DNA of 64,000 nucleotides from NCBI RefSeq assembly GCF_000426345.1, contig NZ_AUFE01000033.1, forward strand, positions 1 to 64,000, in the 5' to 3' direction. The stretch comes from Cupriavidus phytohabitans (GTDB lineage Bacteria > Pseudomonadota > Gammaproteobacteria > Burkholderiales > Burkholderiaceae). Shown here in pieces: positions 33,736-43,168 of the stretch. How positions within the stretch are numbered: position 1 is the stretch's first letter; each line of letters starts with the position of its first letter. Both the position numbers and the translations under genes were made by a program. The notes under the pieces were generated by a model. That model worked only from the letters and a program-made list of their open reading frames with translations, did no database searches and was not told the DNA's origin.

Positions 33736-34914
33736 TCAATGGCTGGTGAATACCGTCAGCACGCCGGTATAGCCATAGAGGTGATCCCGCGCGATCTCGC
33801 CGCCCGCAAAGAAGCCCGCCAGCGGCAGGTCGCCCAGCGCCCGGCGCACAGTCTGCAGTTCGGCATGCGGCGCGCCGAAATGCGGCCCGCCCCGGCCTGA
33901 GCAGCTGATGTAGAGCGCGCCACGCGCGTGGCCGCCGCCTTGCTCGATGTCCCTGCGGATTTCCGTGGCGATGCGTTCCAGGTCCGCGCGCGCCGCGGCG
34001 GCGTTGCGCATGCAGAACGCCAGCCGCATGCCCGGCGCGACCTGGTCGGCAAGCGCGAGAACGCGATGCTGCACATCCAGGCCGATCAGGTGGCGCACCA
34101 ACGTATCCGAGCCGAACCTGCCCGGCTGCACCGGCGCATCGTCGGTGGCGGCGTTCAAACCCGCAAGCGTTCCCGACAACGCTTCGGCCATCGCTTCCAC
34201 GGGTGCGTCGCGCTCGACGCCCAGGTCTTGCAGCACGCAATCCAGCGCGGGCTTGCCGTCCAGTGCGAACAGCAGGTTGTGTTCGCTGCGCGTCACCGCG
34301 CGTGCCGGCCCGATCGGCTGGCAGCCCTGCGTGACGCGGGAGACGAGTTCGACTTCCGGACCAAACAGCACGCCGGACAGTCCGCCGGAATACACGCCGT
34401 CGGCAATATGCAGGGTACGGTTGCGTGCCGAGCTCAGTCCGCCGAACAGGTAACCGGTGGCGGTGCGCGCGCTCAGTTCGTGCAGTAGCTCCTGCACATC
34501 AGGTGTGCTGCCTTCGGCATGCACGAGCGCGGTATGCGGGACAAAGCCCGATGACGCCGCCGGCAAGGGCTGGCGCCCCGAGAACAGCCGGAAGCTGCCG
34601 CGCGGGAACGGCGCCGCCAGCAGCGCCATTGCCGGCTGGTCGAAGTATTCCACGCCGCTCGCCGACACGCCGAGGCCAACCGTGCCGACCCACGACACCC
34701 CGGGCCAGTTCTGCTGCAACGCGGCGAGGATCGCCTCCGCAGCGAGCGCGTAGTAATCGCTGATATAGCACCAGCCGAGCGTCAGCGGCGGCGCATGGTC
34801 CAGCCGCGCCTGGCGCAGCAGGTCCTGCGTGTCCAGTTGGCGCTGGCAGTCGGCCAGCGCAACCTGCCACTCGGTATGCGCGGCGTCAGCGTGAACAAAG
34901 GTCAGGTCATGCAT
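33736..34914 (-). CDS. FIST domain-containing protein
   Basis: A 392-residue protein with an N-terminal FIST sensory domain and a C-terminal FIST_C domain. Recognisable parts are LGWCYISDYYALAAEAILAAL, WVGTVGLGVSASGVEYFDQ, the central GYLFGGLSSARN, GCQPIGPARAVTRSE, and the C-terminal CSGRGGPHFGAP and LAGFFAGGEIARDHLYGYTGVL. FIST proteins are thought to sense small molecules such as amino acids and can pair with NO or cyclic di-GMP signalling. No kinase or cyclase is adjacent. The frame continues upstream to 35241, but that part overlaps the Bug gene. Confidence 0.9.
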   Translation of the reverse strand: MHDLTFVHADAAHTEWQVALADCQRQLDTQDLLRQARLDHAPPLTLGWCYISDYYALAAEAILAALQQNWPGVSWVGTVGLGVSASGVEYFDQPAMALLAAPFPRGSFRLFSGRQPLPAASSGFVPHTALVHAEGSTPDVQELLHELSARTATGYLFGGLSSARNRTLHIADGVYSGGLSGVLFGPEVELVSRVTQGCQPIGPARAVTRSEHNLLFALDGKPALDCVLQDLGVERDAPVEAMAEALSGTLAGLNAATDDAPVQPGRFGSDTLVRHLIGLDVQHRVLALADQVAPGMRLAFCMRNAAAARADLERIATEIRRDIEQGGGHARGALYISCSGRGGPHFGAPHAELQTVRRALGDLPLAGFFAGGEIARDHLYGYTGVLTVFTSH

Positions 34915-35018
34915 GGCTTGCCTCCGGGTCCAGGCTGGCGTCATACCATTGGACTCCGGCGGGCAGTGGGTGTTCAGGTCGCCGCGCAAGTCCACGCATC
35001 GACGCGCATGTTCCATGC

Positions 35019-36017
35019 TTATTCCGCCTTGGCCCCCGACTCGCGCGCGACCTTGACCCACTTGTCGGTCTCGGCGCGGATAAATGCCGCGAGCTGCGGC
35101 GGCGTCATGTCGCCCGCGGTCACGCCCTGCTCTTCGAAGCGCTTCTGCACGTCCGGCGCCTTCAGCAGCTTGCCGAGTTCCGCCGACACACGCTGCCCGA
35201 TCGCCGCCGGCGTGCCGCGCGGCGCCATCAGCGCGAACCACGTGGTGACTTCATAGCCTTTGACGCCGCTCTCGGACAGCGTCGGCACGCCCGGATAGGC
35301 GCCGGAGCGCTTTGCGGTGGTGACGGCCAGCGCCTTGACCTTGCCGCTGCGCACGTGCTGCGAGGCCGACGGGCTGGTCTCGATCGCCATCTGGATCTGG
35401 CCGGCGATCAGGTCGGTCATCATCGGCGCGCCGCCCTTGTACGGCACATGTGCGATATCGGTTCCGGTGAGCGAGCGGAACAGCTCGCCGGACATGTGCT
35501 CGGTGCTGCCGATGCCAGCGGAGCCGTAGTTGACCTTGCCGGGGTGCGCCTTGATATAGGCGATCAGCTCCGGCACCGACCGCGCCGGGATGGCGGGGTT
35601 GACCACCAGCACGTTGGGCGTCAGCGCCACCAGCCCCACGGGGTCGAGGTCGCGCGTGAACTCGTACGGCAGGCTCTTGTAGATCGCCGGCGCCATGGTG
35701 TGCGCCACGGTGGCGAGCAGGAAGGTATAGCCGTCGGGCTGCGCACGCGCGACGTTGGCCGCGCCAATGGTGCCGCCGGCGCCGGGACGGTTGTCGATCA
35801 CCACGGGCTGCTGCAGCGCCTCGCCCAGCTTCTGGCCGACGGTGCGCGCGAGGATGTCGGTGGTGCCGCCGCTGGCGAAGGGCACCACCAGCGTGATTGG
35901 CCTGGCCGGCCAGCTGTCGGCGGCGAATGCGGTGGTGATGGCGGCGGGATTGGCCAGCACGGCGCCGGCGGCCAGCGCCGCCAGCACGCCGCGGCGGATG
36001 CGCGAAACGGAAGGCAT
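35019..36017 (-). CDS. Bug/TctC family periplasmic solute receptor (tcu-linked)
   Basis: Periplasmic binding protein of 332 residues. The signal peptide is about 32 residues (MPSVSRIRRGVLAALAAGAV, cleavage after TAFA). Bug signatures follow: ITLVVPFASGGTTDILAR, VVIDNRPGAGGTIGAANVA, YGSAGIGSTEHM and HVPYKGGAPMMTDLIAGQI. AAGGAG lies six bases before the ATG. It diverges from the LysR gene that leads into tcuA-tcuB, so tricarballylate, citrate or a similar acid is the likely ligand. No membrane permease subunits are adjacent. Confidence 0.93.
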   Translation of the reverse strand: MPSVSRIRRGVLAALAAGAVLANPAAITTAFAADSWPARPITLVVPFASGGTTDILARTVGQKLGEALQQPVVIDNRPGAGGTIGAANVARAQPDGYTFLLATVAHTMAPAIYKSLPYEFTRDLDPVGLVALTPNVLVVNPAIPARSVPELIAYIKAHPGKVNYGSAGIGSTEHMSGELFRSLTGTDIAHVPYKGGAPMMTDLIAGQIQMAIETSPSASQHVRSGKVKALAVTTAKRSGAYPGVPTLSESGVKGYEVTTWFALMAPRGTPAAIGQRVSAELGKLLKAPDVQKRFEEQGVTAGDMTPPQLAAFIRAETDKWVKVARESGAKAE

Positions 36018-36203
36018 GCAGTCTCCTTTGCGGGAAGTCATGTTGTTATGGGACGGCGGGCAGGCGCCCGCTTCTGGTGGTGCGACTCTACGCAGCCGCG
36101 GTGGCGCGCGCCATCGGGCGGGCGTTAAGGGGTCTTCAGGATTCGTGAACCGCGACGGGTTTTCCGCTACCATGCCGCCAATTTGCGGCAGCGGGGACGC
36201 GAC

Positions 36204-37130
36204 ATGGAACTGAGGCAACTGCGCTACTTCGTCAGCGTGATCGAGCATGGCAGCATGGGCAAGGCGGCGCTGGAGCTGGGCGTGGTCACCTCCGCGCTGA
36301 GCCAGCAGATCAGCCGGCTGGAAAGCGAGCTGTCGACGCGGCTGCTGCAGCGCACCTCGACCGGCGTGGTCGCCACCGATGCCGGCCTTGCCTTCTGGCG
36401 CCAGGCCCAGCTGGCGCTGCGCCATATCGACGACGCCGCGCTCGCGGCGCGCCAGGCGCGATTGTCTGGCCACGTCAGCGTGGGGCTGCCGCCCAGCACG
36501 GCAGGCGTGCTGGCGCTGCCATTCATGCAGGCCATGCGCGAGCGCTACCCCGACGTGCGGCTGCGCATGGTGGAGAGCCTGTCCGGCTATCTCGGCGCCA
36601 TGCTGAGCGCGCGCCAGATCGACCTGGCGGTGCTGTTCAGCGAGGAGCCGGCCCAGCGCTGGAGCGTGCTGCCGCTGCTCGACGAGCGCCTGTTCGTGAT
36701 CGGCGCCGAGGGGCTGGCCGGGATGCCGCGCGGCGCAAGCACCTCGGTGGCAGCGCTGGGCAAGCTGCCGCTGATCCTGCCCAGCGGCTCACACGGCTTG
36801 CGCGCGCTGGTCGCCGCCTGCTTCCGGCAGGCAAAGCGCGAGCCGCAGGTGGTGGCCGAGATCGATGGCCTGGCCATCCTGATGGATGCCGTGCGGGGTG
36901 GCCTGGGCGCCACCATCCAGCCCGGCGCGGCGCTGGCGCGCAGCCAGGGCACGGCCTACCGCAGCGTGCTGCTTGCCGACGCCGGCGCGACCCGCCCCAA
37001 CCTGCTGGTGAGCCTGTCCGACGATGAGCTATCCCCGGCGGGGCTGGCCGCGCGCGTGGTGCTGGCCGACGTGGCCGCCACGCTGGTGCGCGAAGGGCGC
37101 TGGCCGGGCGCTACCCTGCGGCCGCGCTGA
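36204..37130 (+). CDS. LysR family transcriptional regulator (TcuR-like)
   Basis: A 308-residue regulator with an N-terminal helix-turn-helix (MELRQLRYFVSVIEHGSMGK, VTSALSQQISRLESELSTRL) and an effector domain starting near VSVGLPPSTAG. It is divergent from the Bug receptor by 186 bases and lies 124 bases upstream of tcuA in the same direction. By position it should play the part of TcuR, the tricarballylate-responsive activator described in Salmonella. Sequence alone does not prove the inducer. Confidence 0.9.
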   Translation: MELRQLRYFVSVIEHGSMGKAALELGVVTSALSQQISRLESELSTRLLQRTSTGVVATDAGLAFWRQAQLALRHIDDAALAARQARLSGHVSVGLPPSTAGVLALPFMQAMRERYPDVRLRMVESLSGYLGAMLSARQIDLAVLFSEEPAQRWSVLPLLDERLFVIGAEGLAGMPRGASTSVAALGKLPLILPSGSHGLRALVAACFRQAKREPQVVAEIDGLAILMDAVRGGLGATIQPGAALARSQGTAYRSVLLADAGATRPNLLVSLSDDELSPAGLAARVVLADVAATLVREGRWPGATLRPR

Positions 37131-37254
37131 TCCCTTCAACGCCGAGCGACGTTGAGCGCCGGGGCTTCACGAAAGCTGAAGCCCCCTTGCCTCGCCCCTG
37201 ATGGCGGCGTCGCGCCTTGCCGGCCAAGATGGCGCCAGCAAGGAGACAATGCCG

Positions 37255-38676
37255 ATGGTCGACGTATTGGTGGATGTATTAATAATTGGCGGCGGCAACG
37301 CGGCCCTGTGCGCGGCGCTGATGGCGCGCGAAGCCGGGGCCTCGGTGCTGCTGCTCGAATCCGCGCCGCGCGCCTGGCGCGGCGGCAATTCCCAGCACAC
37401 CCGCAACCTGCGCTGCATGCACGACGCGCCGCAAGACGTGCTGGTCGATGCCTATCCCGAAGAAGAGTACTGGCAGGACCTGCTCAAGGTCACCGGCGGC
37501 ATCACCGACGAGCACCTGGCGCGGCTGGTGATCCGCGCCTCGTCCACCTGCCGGCCGTGGATGCGCAGGCATGGCGTGCGCTTCCAGCCGCCGCTGTCGG
37601 GCGCGCTGCACGTGGCCCGCACCAACGCCTTCTTCATGGGCGGCGGCAAGGCACTGGTCAATGCGTATTACCGCAGCGCGGAAGCGATGGGCGTGCAGAT
37701 CCGCTATGAAACCCCGGTCGACGCGATCGAGATGGATGGCAACCGCTTCGTCGCCGCGCGCAGCGGTGACCAACGCTTTACCGCGCGGGCCTGCGTGCTG
37801 GCAGCGGGCGGCTTCGAGTCGAACCGCGAATGGCTGCGCGAGGCCTGGGGCCAGAACGAGCGCGGCGAATGGCCCGCCGACAACTTCCTGATCCGCGGCA
37901 CGCGCTTCAACCAGGGCGTGCTGCTGCGGCACATGATCGAATCCGGCGCCGATGCCATCGGCGACCCTTCGCAATCGCACTGCGTTGCCATCGACGCGCG
38001 CGCGCCCTTGTATGACGGCGGCATCTGCACGCGCATCGACTGCGTGTCGCTGGGCATCGTCGTCAACCGCGACGGCGAGCGCTTCTATGACGAGGGCGAG
38101 GACTTCTGGCCCAAGCGCTACGCGATCTGGGGCCGGCTGGTAGCGCAGCAGCCGGGGCAGATCGGCTATTCGATCATCGACAGCAAGGCCATCGGCCGCT
38201 TCATGCCGCCGGTGTTCCCCGGCGAGAAGGCCGACACGCTGCCTGAACTCGCGCGCAAGCTCGGGCTGCCGGAGGCGCAGTTCTTGCGCACCGTGCAGGA
38301 CTACAACGCGGCGTGCCGAGCCGGCACGTTCGACCATACCGCGCTGGACGATTGCCATACCGAAGGTCTGGCCCCGGCCAAGACGCACTGGGCACGGCCG
38401 CTCGACCAGGCGCCGTTCTACGGCTACGCGCTGCGGCCGGGCATCACCTTTACTTACCTGGGGCTCAAGGTCAATGAGCGCGCCCAGGTGCATTTCGGCG
38501 GCAAGCCGAGCGGGAATCTGTTCGTGGCGGGGGAAATGATGGCTGGCAACGTGCTGGGCAAGGGGTATACGGCCGGGGTCGGCATGTCGATCGGCACCGC
38601 TTTCGGGCGCATTGCCGGCACGCAAGCCGCACTTGCGGCTGGCATCAGGTCGGGAGCGATCCATGCAGAAGCTTGA
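37255..38676 (+). CDS. tcuA: FAD-dependent tricarballylate dehydrogenase TcuA
   Basis: Oxidises tricarballylate to cis-aconitate with FAD. The 473-residue protein has the N-terminal dinucleotide motif VLIIGGGNAALCAALMAREAG and the fumarate-reductase-type fold with GGNSQHTRNLRCMHD, FFMGGGKALVNAYYRSAEAMG, VLAAGGFESN and the C-terminal FVAGEMMAGNVLGKGYTAGVG. An AGGAG site serves either ATG 37249 or 37255. tcuB overlaps its last 14 bases, so the two are translationally coupled. The family assignment is strong because of the TcuB partner. Confidence 0.92.
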   Translation: MVDVLVDVLIIGGGNAALCAALMAREAGASVLLLESAPRAWRGGNSQHTRNLRCMHDAPQDVLVDAYPEEEYWQDLLKVTGGITDEHLARLVIRASSTCRPWMRRHGVRFQPPLSGALHVARTNAFFMGGGKALVNAYYRSAEAMGVQIRYETPVDAIEMDGNRFVAARSGDQRFTARACVLAAGGFESNREWLREAWGQNERGEWPADNFLIRGTRFNQGVLLRHMIESGADAIGDPSQSHCVAIDARAPLYDGGICTRIDCVSLGIVVNRDGERFYDEGEDFWPKRYAIWGRLVAQQPGQIGYSIIDSKAIGRFMPPVFPGEKADTLPELARKLGLPEAQFLRTVQDYNAACRAGTFDHTALDDCHTEGLAPAKTHWARPLDQAPFYGYALRPGITFTYLGLKVNERAQVHFGGKPSGNLFVAGEMMAGNVLGKGYTAGVGMSIGTAFGRIAGTQAALAAGIRSGAIHAEA

Positions 38677-39862
38677 AGCCCTGGCGCGCGAAGCCGTGGA
38701 ACTGGCAGGCGAACAAGCTGTCGCCAGGCACGGCAATGCCCGCGTGATCCGCGTGCTGCCGCTGACCGGCAACGAAGCCGAGGTCGCGCGGCAGATGCAG
38801 ATCTGCAATGCCTGCCGCTATTGCGAAGGGTTTTGCGCGGTGTTCCCGGCGATGACGCGGCGGCTTGAGTTCGGCAAGGCCGATGTCAACTATCTGGCGA
38901 ACCTGTGCCACAACTGTGGGGCGTGCTACCACGCTTGCCAGTATGCGCCGCCGCATGACTTCGGCGTGAATGTGCCGCAGGCGATGGCGAGGGTGCGCCT
39001 GGAGACGTACAGCGAATATGCGTGGCCGGCGCCCCTGGGCAAGCTATACCAGCGCAACGGCCTGACGGTGTCGGTGGCGCTGGCGATCGGGCTGGCGCTG
39101 TTCCTGGTGCTGGCCGTGACGGTCGGCGGAGCGCTGTGGCGCGCGCATGCGGGTGGGAATTTCTACGCAGTGTTTCCCCACAACACGCTGGCTGCGATGT
39201 TTGGTGCGGTGTTCGGGTTTTCAGTGCTCGCGCTTGGCGTTGGCGTACGGCGGTTCTGGCGCGATGTGTCGGCCGGAACCGCCTCGGCGCCCGCCGTGGC
39301 CGAGGCGGCGAAGAACGTGCTGGCGCTGACCTATCTGGACGGCGGGCATGGCGATGGCTGCAATGAGGCGAGCGATCGCTTTACGCTGGCGCGGCGGCGG
39401 TTTCACCATTTCACCTTCTATGGCTTCATGCTGTGCTTTGCGTCGACGATGGTGGCGACGGCTTACCACTACCTGCTGGGATGGCATGCGCCATATCCGC
39501 TGCCAAGCCTGCCCGTTATGTTGGGCACTGCCGGCGGTATCGGGCTGTTGATCGGACCGGCCGGCTTGCTGTGGCTGAACTTGCGGCGGCATCCCATGCA
39601 TGGCGATGTGCGGCAGCGGCCGATGGATCGGGGATTCATTGCGTTGCTGTTGTTGACCAGCGGGACGGGATTAGGCTTGCTGGCTGGCCGTGAGACTGCC
39701 GCGATGCCGTTGCTGCTGGCGGTTCACCTGGGGGTCGTGATGGCGTTGTTCGCGACACTGCCGTATGGGAAATTTGCGCACGGGATTTATCGGAGTGCCG
39801 CGCTGGTTAAGGCGGCGGTGGAGAGGCGCAAGGGGAAGGGAGTGCAGCTCGGAGGGGACTGA
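38663..39862 (+). CDS. tcuB: Tricarballylate utilisation membrane protein TcuB
   Basis: Membrane iron-sulfur/heme protein that reoxidises TcuA and passes electrons to the quinone pool. The 399-residue product has two ferredoxin-like cysteine clusters (QICNACRYCEGFCAVFP near 47 and NLCHNCGACYHACQYAPPHD near 80). Five to six membrane helices follow, with several His residues for heme (RRRFHHFTFYGFM, ATAYHYLLGWHAP). It starts inside tcuA. The same protein was formerly annotated CitB in citrate-utilisation clusters, so citrate metabolism is an alternative. Confidence 0.93.
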   Translation: MQKLEALAREAVELAGEQAVARHGNARVIRVLPLTGNEAEVARQMQICNACRYCEGFCAVFPAMTRRLEFGKADVNYLANLCHNCGACYHACQYAPPHDFGVNVPQAMARVRLETYSEYAWPAPLGKLYQRNGLTVSVALAIGLALFLVLAVTVGGALWRAHAGGNFYAVFPHNTLAAMFGAVFGFSVLALGVGVRRFWRDVSAGTASAPAVAEAAKNVLALTYLDGGHGDGCNEASDRFTLARRRFHHFTFYGFMLCFASTMVATAYHYLLGWHAPYPLPSLPVMLGTAGGIGLLIGPAGLLWLNLRRHPMHGDVRQRPMDRGFIALLLLTSGTGLGLLAGRETAAMPLLLAVHLGVVMALFATLPYGKFAHGIYRSAALVKAAVERRKGKGVQLGGD

Positions 39863-39919
39863 TTGCTGGTGGCTGCGGCCGGCACAACGACCCGACAACG
39901 CTTTAATCAGAGAGACAGG

Positions 39920-40357
39920 TTAATCACTGTCGAGCGCGGCTTGCAGCAAGGTAAGGCGTGTCTTGCTGTCAGGAGTGAAGTGCGTGCCGAATCGCACCAG
40001 TCCGGTTTGATGCAGGTGACAGCTCATTGTGAAGCTGAGCAGCATGCCGGGCTCGGTCTCATCGATCTCGATGTCGATGGCTTTCAGGCGCGGCTCGTAT
40101 TTCAGCAGCGTGGTTTCGATCTCACGCCTGAGTGTGTGCGCCGACGCAGGCAGGTGCCGGTAGATCCGGGACAAGTCGCCCAGTCCATAGTCGGGCAGGT
40201 GCGCCAGGCAACCGCGGCGGCTGTTGAGGATGCGCTGGATATTGTCCTGCACCGACAAGAAGGTCTGGGTGGTCGCGTCGAACTCGTCGACACCGACGCC
40301 GTTCGCGAAGTATCCGGTGACGGCCTCGAAGAGGCCCGGTCCGCCGCCCCGTGTCAC
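39920..40357 (-). CDS. tssE: T6SS baseplate protein TssE (gp25-like)
   Basis: Baseplate wedge protein of the contractile injection machine, homologous to phage T4 gp25. The 145-residue product includes the conserved VQDNIQRILNSRRGCLAHLPDYGLGDLSRIY (split by the gp25 turn) and the C-terminal LLSFTMSCHLHQTGLVRFGTHF strand region. It starts at GTG, overlapping the tssH stop codon by three bases, so it is the last gene of the leftward operon. It ends about 57 bases from tcuB, convergently. Confidence 0.93.
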   Translation of the reverse strand: MTRGGGPGLFEAVTGYFANGVGVDEFDATTQTFLSVQDNIQRILNSRRGCLAHLPDYGLGDLSRIYRHLPASAHTLRREIETTLLKYEPRLKAIDIEIDETEPGMLLSFTMSCHLHQTGLVRFGTHFTPDSKTRLTLLQAALDSD

Positions 40358-43059
40358 GCACCGGCTCCCGCTGTGACCTCATCGAACCCGACGTTGATAC
40401 CGTCCGCTTCCGAGTATGAGAGCTTGATTGATTTCGAGGTCTGCCCGCTACCCATGCGTACCAGCAACTCGCGCGAGAGCACCGGCAGGATCTGTTGGTC
40501 CAGCAGGCTGACGATATTGCGTGCGCCGGAATCTGGCAGCAGACACGCACGCACCAGTTCGGCCACCAGGGCGTCGTCGTATTGCAGCGGCACGCCGAAC
40601 CGGCGCTCGATACGCCCGGCCAGTTCTGCAAGCTTCATGCGCACGATCGTCGCCATGGCAACGGCTGCCAGCGGCCGGTACAAGATGGTCTGGAAGCGCG
40701 CCAGCAGCGCTGGCTGGAAGTGATCGACCAGCGTCGGCCGGATGGCTTCCATCAGCATGCCGTTGGAGACTTCTCCGCCGGCTTCCGCGACCGTCTGCGC
40801 GGCGGCAAGAATCTGTTCGCTGCCGAGGTTGGACGTCATGAGGATGACCGTGTTGCGGAAATCGATCACTCGACCTTCGCCGTCGCGCATGAAGCCGCGA
40901 TCAAACACCTGATAGAAGAGGTTCAGCACATCGCGGTGCGCCTTCTCGACCTCGTCCAGCAGTACCACGCTGTAGGGCCGCTGGCGCACCGCCTCGGTCA
41001 GGATGCCGCCCTCGCCATAGCCGACATAGCCCGGCGGCGAACCCTTCAGCTGGGAGACGGTGTGCGCCTCCCGGTATTCGGAGAGGTTGATGGTAATGAG
41101 CGATCGCTCGCCGCCGAACATGAGATCAGCCAACGCGCGTGCGGTTTCGGTCTTGCCAACCCCGGACGGGCCCACCAGCAGGAAGACCCCCAACGGCGCG
41201 TCTTCTGACTTGAGCCCCGCCTTGGCGGCGCGCAGACTCTTGCCAAGCGCGGCCAGCGCTTCGTCCTGGCCCACCACGACGCCACCCAGGCGGGCTTCCA
41301 GCTCCAGCAGCGTGGCGAGCTCATTGGACAGCAGGCTGTCGACCGGCACCCCGGTCCAGTCGGCAATGACATGCGCGATGACCATCTCATCGACTTCCGC
41401 GTGAATCATGGATGGCTTGCCTGGGTGCGTCAGCGACTGGTGTGCCGCGACGATCGATGGCTCCAGATCCCGTCGCGCGGATTCATTGGACACGGCTGTC
41501 CACTGCGCACGCAAGGTCATTAGCGCTTCGGCGCAGTGCCGTTGATCCGTGAACGTGCGCTCGAGTTGCTCCCGCTCGATTGTCAGCGCTGCCAGCCTCG
41601 CATCAATGGCAGCCAGCCTGTCGCGGTCACACGTACCGGTGGCCCCCCTATCCGCGAGCAGGGCATCGCGTTCGACATGCAGTGCGGCGCGTTCGGCTTC
41701 GCAGGCGGAGATCGCGACAGGCGGCGCCTCCTGGCTCATCCGCACCCTGGCGGCGGCTGTATCGAGCAGGTCGACGGCCTTGTCCGGCAGTTGACGCCCT
41801 GTCAGGTAGCGGCGTGACAGCCGTACGGCCGCGGCGACGGCGGCATCGGTAATATGCACCCGGTGGTGCCCGGCATAGCGCTCCTTCAGTCCGCGCAGCA
41901 TCAGGCAAGCGTTTTCGTCGTCGGGCTCGTCGACCTTGACCATCTGGAAGCGGCGCTCGAGCGCCGCGTCGCGCTCGAAATACTGCTTGTATTCCGACCA
42001 GGTCGTTGCGGCAATGGTGCGCAGTTCGCCTCGTGCAAGCGCCGGCTTGAGCAGGTTGGCGGCGTCGGCGCCGCCGGCGCTGTTGCCCGCGCCGATCAGC
42101 GTGTGCGCCTCGTCGATGAAGAGCAGAATCTGCGTTGGCGCTTGCTGCACAGCCTCGATCACGTTCTTGAGGCGCTGCTCGAACTCGCCCTTGACGCCAG
42201 CACCGGCCTGCAGGAGCCCAAGGTCAAGCGTCAGCACACTCACATCCCGTATGACAGCCGGGACATCGCCTTGCGCGATCCGGAGGGCCAGCCCTTCGAC
42301 CAGCGCCGTCTTGCCCACCCCGGGCTCGCCGACCAGGATCGGATTGTTCTTGCGGCGACGGGCCAGAATCTCGATCATCTGCCGGATCTCGATGTCGCGG
42401 CCGAACACGGGGTCGATCCTCCCGTCGCGCGCCTTCTGCGTGATGTCGGTGGTGAACCGCGCCAGCGCGGAGGTATCGGCCAGACCTGGCATGGCGCGCG
42501 TTGGTACGGTTGGCACTGCCACCGGCGGGGATGGAGAAGCGGGCGTCTGCTGATCCGCCGGTGCCGGTGATGCCGCGGGTACATCCGCCTCGATGGAAAT
42601 CTTGTCCAGCTCCGGAATCAGCCGCTCGATCTGCGTTGCGGAAATGCTCAGCAGCGGCCACGCATACGGGGCCCGCAGCAGATTCGGTGTTTCGGCCAAC
42701 GCGGCCAGCAGGTGCGCGGAGCGGATCGATTGCGCTCCGCTGGCAAGCGAAGCCTTGAGCCAGGCAGCTTCCAGCCATTGGCCAAGCCGCACCGACAATC
42801 CCGGCCTGCCGCGCAGGTCGTGGGGCAGACGCTCGACGGCCGCAAGCAGGCCGTTCCAGATCGCGTCGACATCCAGTTCATAGCGCCGCAGGATCGCCAG
42901 CAGGTCGCCTTCGCCCAATTCCAGCAACTTGATCAGCCAGTGTTCGACCTCGATGTCCCGGTGGGCGCGCGTTTCACAAAGGCTGGCGGCATCGGCCAGC
43001 GCATGGGCGCAGTGCTCATTCAGGCGGCGCAGGAACTGGGAATGGTCACGGGTGGTCAT
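40354..43059 (-). CDS. tssH: T6SS sheath-recycling ATPase ClpV (TssH)
   Basis: AAA+ unfoldase of 901 residues that disassembles the contracted TssB/TssC sheath in the cytoplasm. It has a ClpN-type N-domain (residues 1-160) and two ATPase modules. The first has Walker A GEPGVGKT and Walker B LLFIDEAH; the second has GPSGVGKT and VVLLDEVEK. The arginine finger region and the middle coiled-coil (about 420-560) are also visible. Both ATPase sites look intact. The ATG at 43059 matches the usual N-terminus; the frame extends upstream to 43107. Confidence 0.96.
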   Translation of the reverse strand: MTTRDHSQFLRRLNEHCAHALADAASLCETRAHRDIEVEHWLIKLLELGEGDLLAILRRYELDVDAIWNGLLAAVERLPHDLRGRPGLSVRLGQWLEAAWLKASLASGAQSIRSAHLLAALAETPNLLRAPYAWPLLSISATQIERLIPELDKISIEADVPAASPAPADQQTPASPSPPVAVPTVPTRAMPGLADTSALARFTTDITQKARDGRIDPVFGRDIEIRQMIEILARRRKNNPILVGEPGVGKTALVEGLALRIAQGDVPAVIRDVSVLTLDLGLLQAGAGVKGEFEQRLKNVIEAVQQAPTQILLFIDEAHTLIGAGNSAGGADAANLLKPALARGELRTIAATTWSEYKQYFERDAALERRFQMVKVDEPDDENACLMLRGLKERYAGHHRVHITDAAVAAAVRLSRRYLTGRQLPDKAVDLLDTAAARVRMSQEAPPVAISACEAERAALHVERDALLADRGATGTCDRDRLAAIDARLAALTIEREQLERTFTDQRHCAEALMTLRAQWTAVSNESARRDLEPSIVAAHQSLTHPGKPSMIHAEVDEMVIAHVIADWTGVPVDSLLSNELATLLELEARLGGVVVGQDEALAALGKSLRAAKAGLKSEDAPLGVFLLVGPSGVGKTETARALADLMFGGERSLITINLSEYREAHTVSQLKGSPPGYVGYGEGGILTEAVRQRPYSVVLLDEVEKAHRDVLNLFYQVFDRGFMRDGEGRVIDFRNTVILMTSNLGSEQILAAAQTVAEAGGEVSNGMLMEAIRPTLVDHFQPALLARFQTILYRPLAAVAMATIVRMKLAELAGRIERRFGVPLQYDDALVAELVRACLLPDSGARNIVSLLDQQILPVLSRELLVRMGSGQTSKSIKLSYSEADGINVGFDEVTAGAGA

Positions 43060-43097
43060 GGCGAGGAGCAGGGCTGCGGGACTAGAAAGAGAGAGTG

Positions 43098-43157
43098 AGC
43101 ACGGCACCTGGTGTCAGGCACCGCACGCATCGGGGGGGGGCCGGTGTCAGGCACCGG
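43098..43157. repeat. Two GTGTCAGGCACC repeats forming hairpins between hcp and tssH
   Basis: The 12-base motif GTGTCAGGCACC occurs twice, separated by CGCACGCATCGGGG and further G residues. Each copy sits in a short palindrome (for example CCGGTG TCAGG CACCGG at 43141-43157). The site is right after hcp in the leftward operon, where an RNA hairpin could raise hcp levels relative to tssH. No terminator-type T-run follows. Confidence 0.55.
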
Positions 43158-43168
43158 CCACGGGGCGC

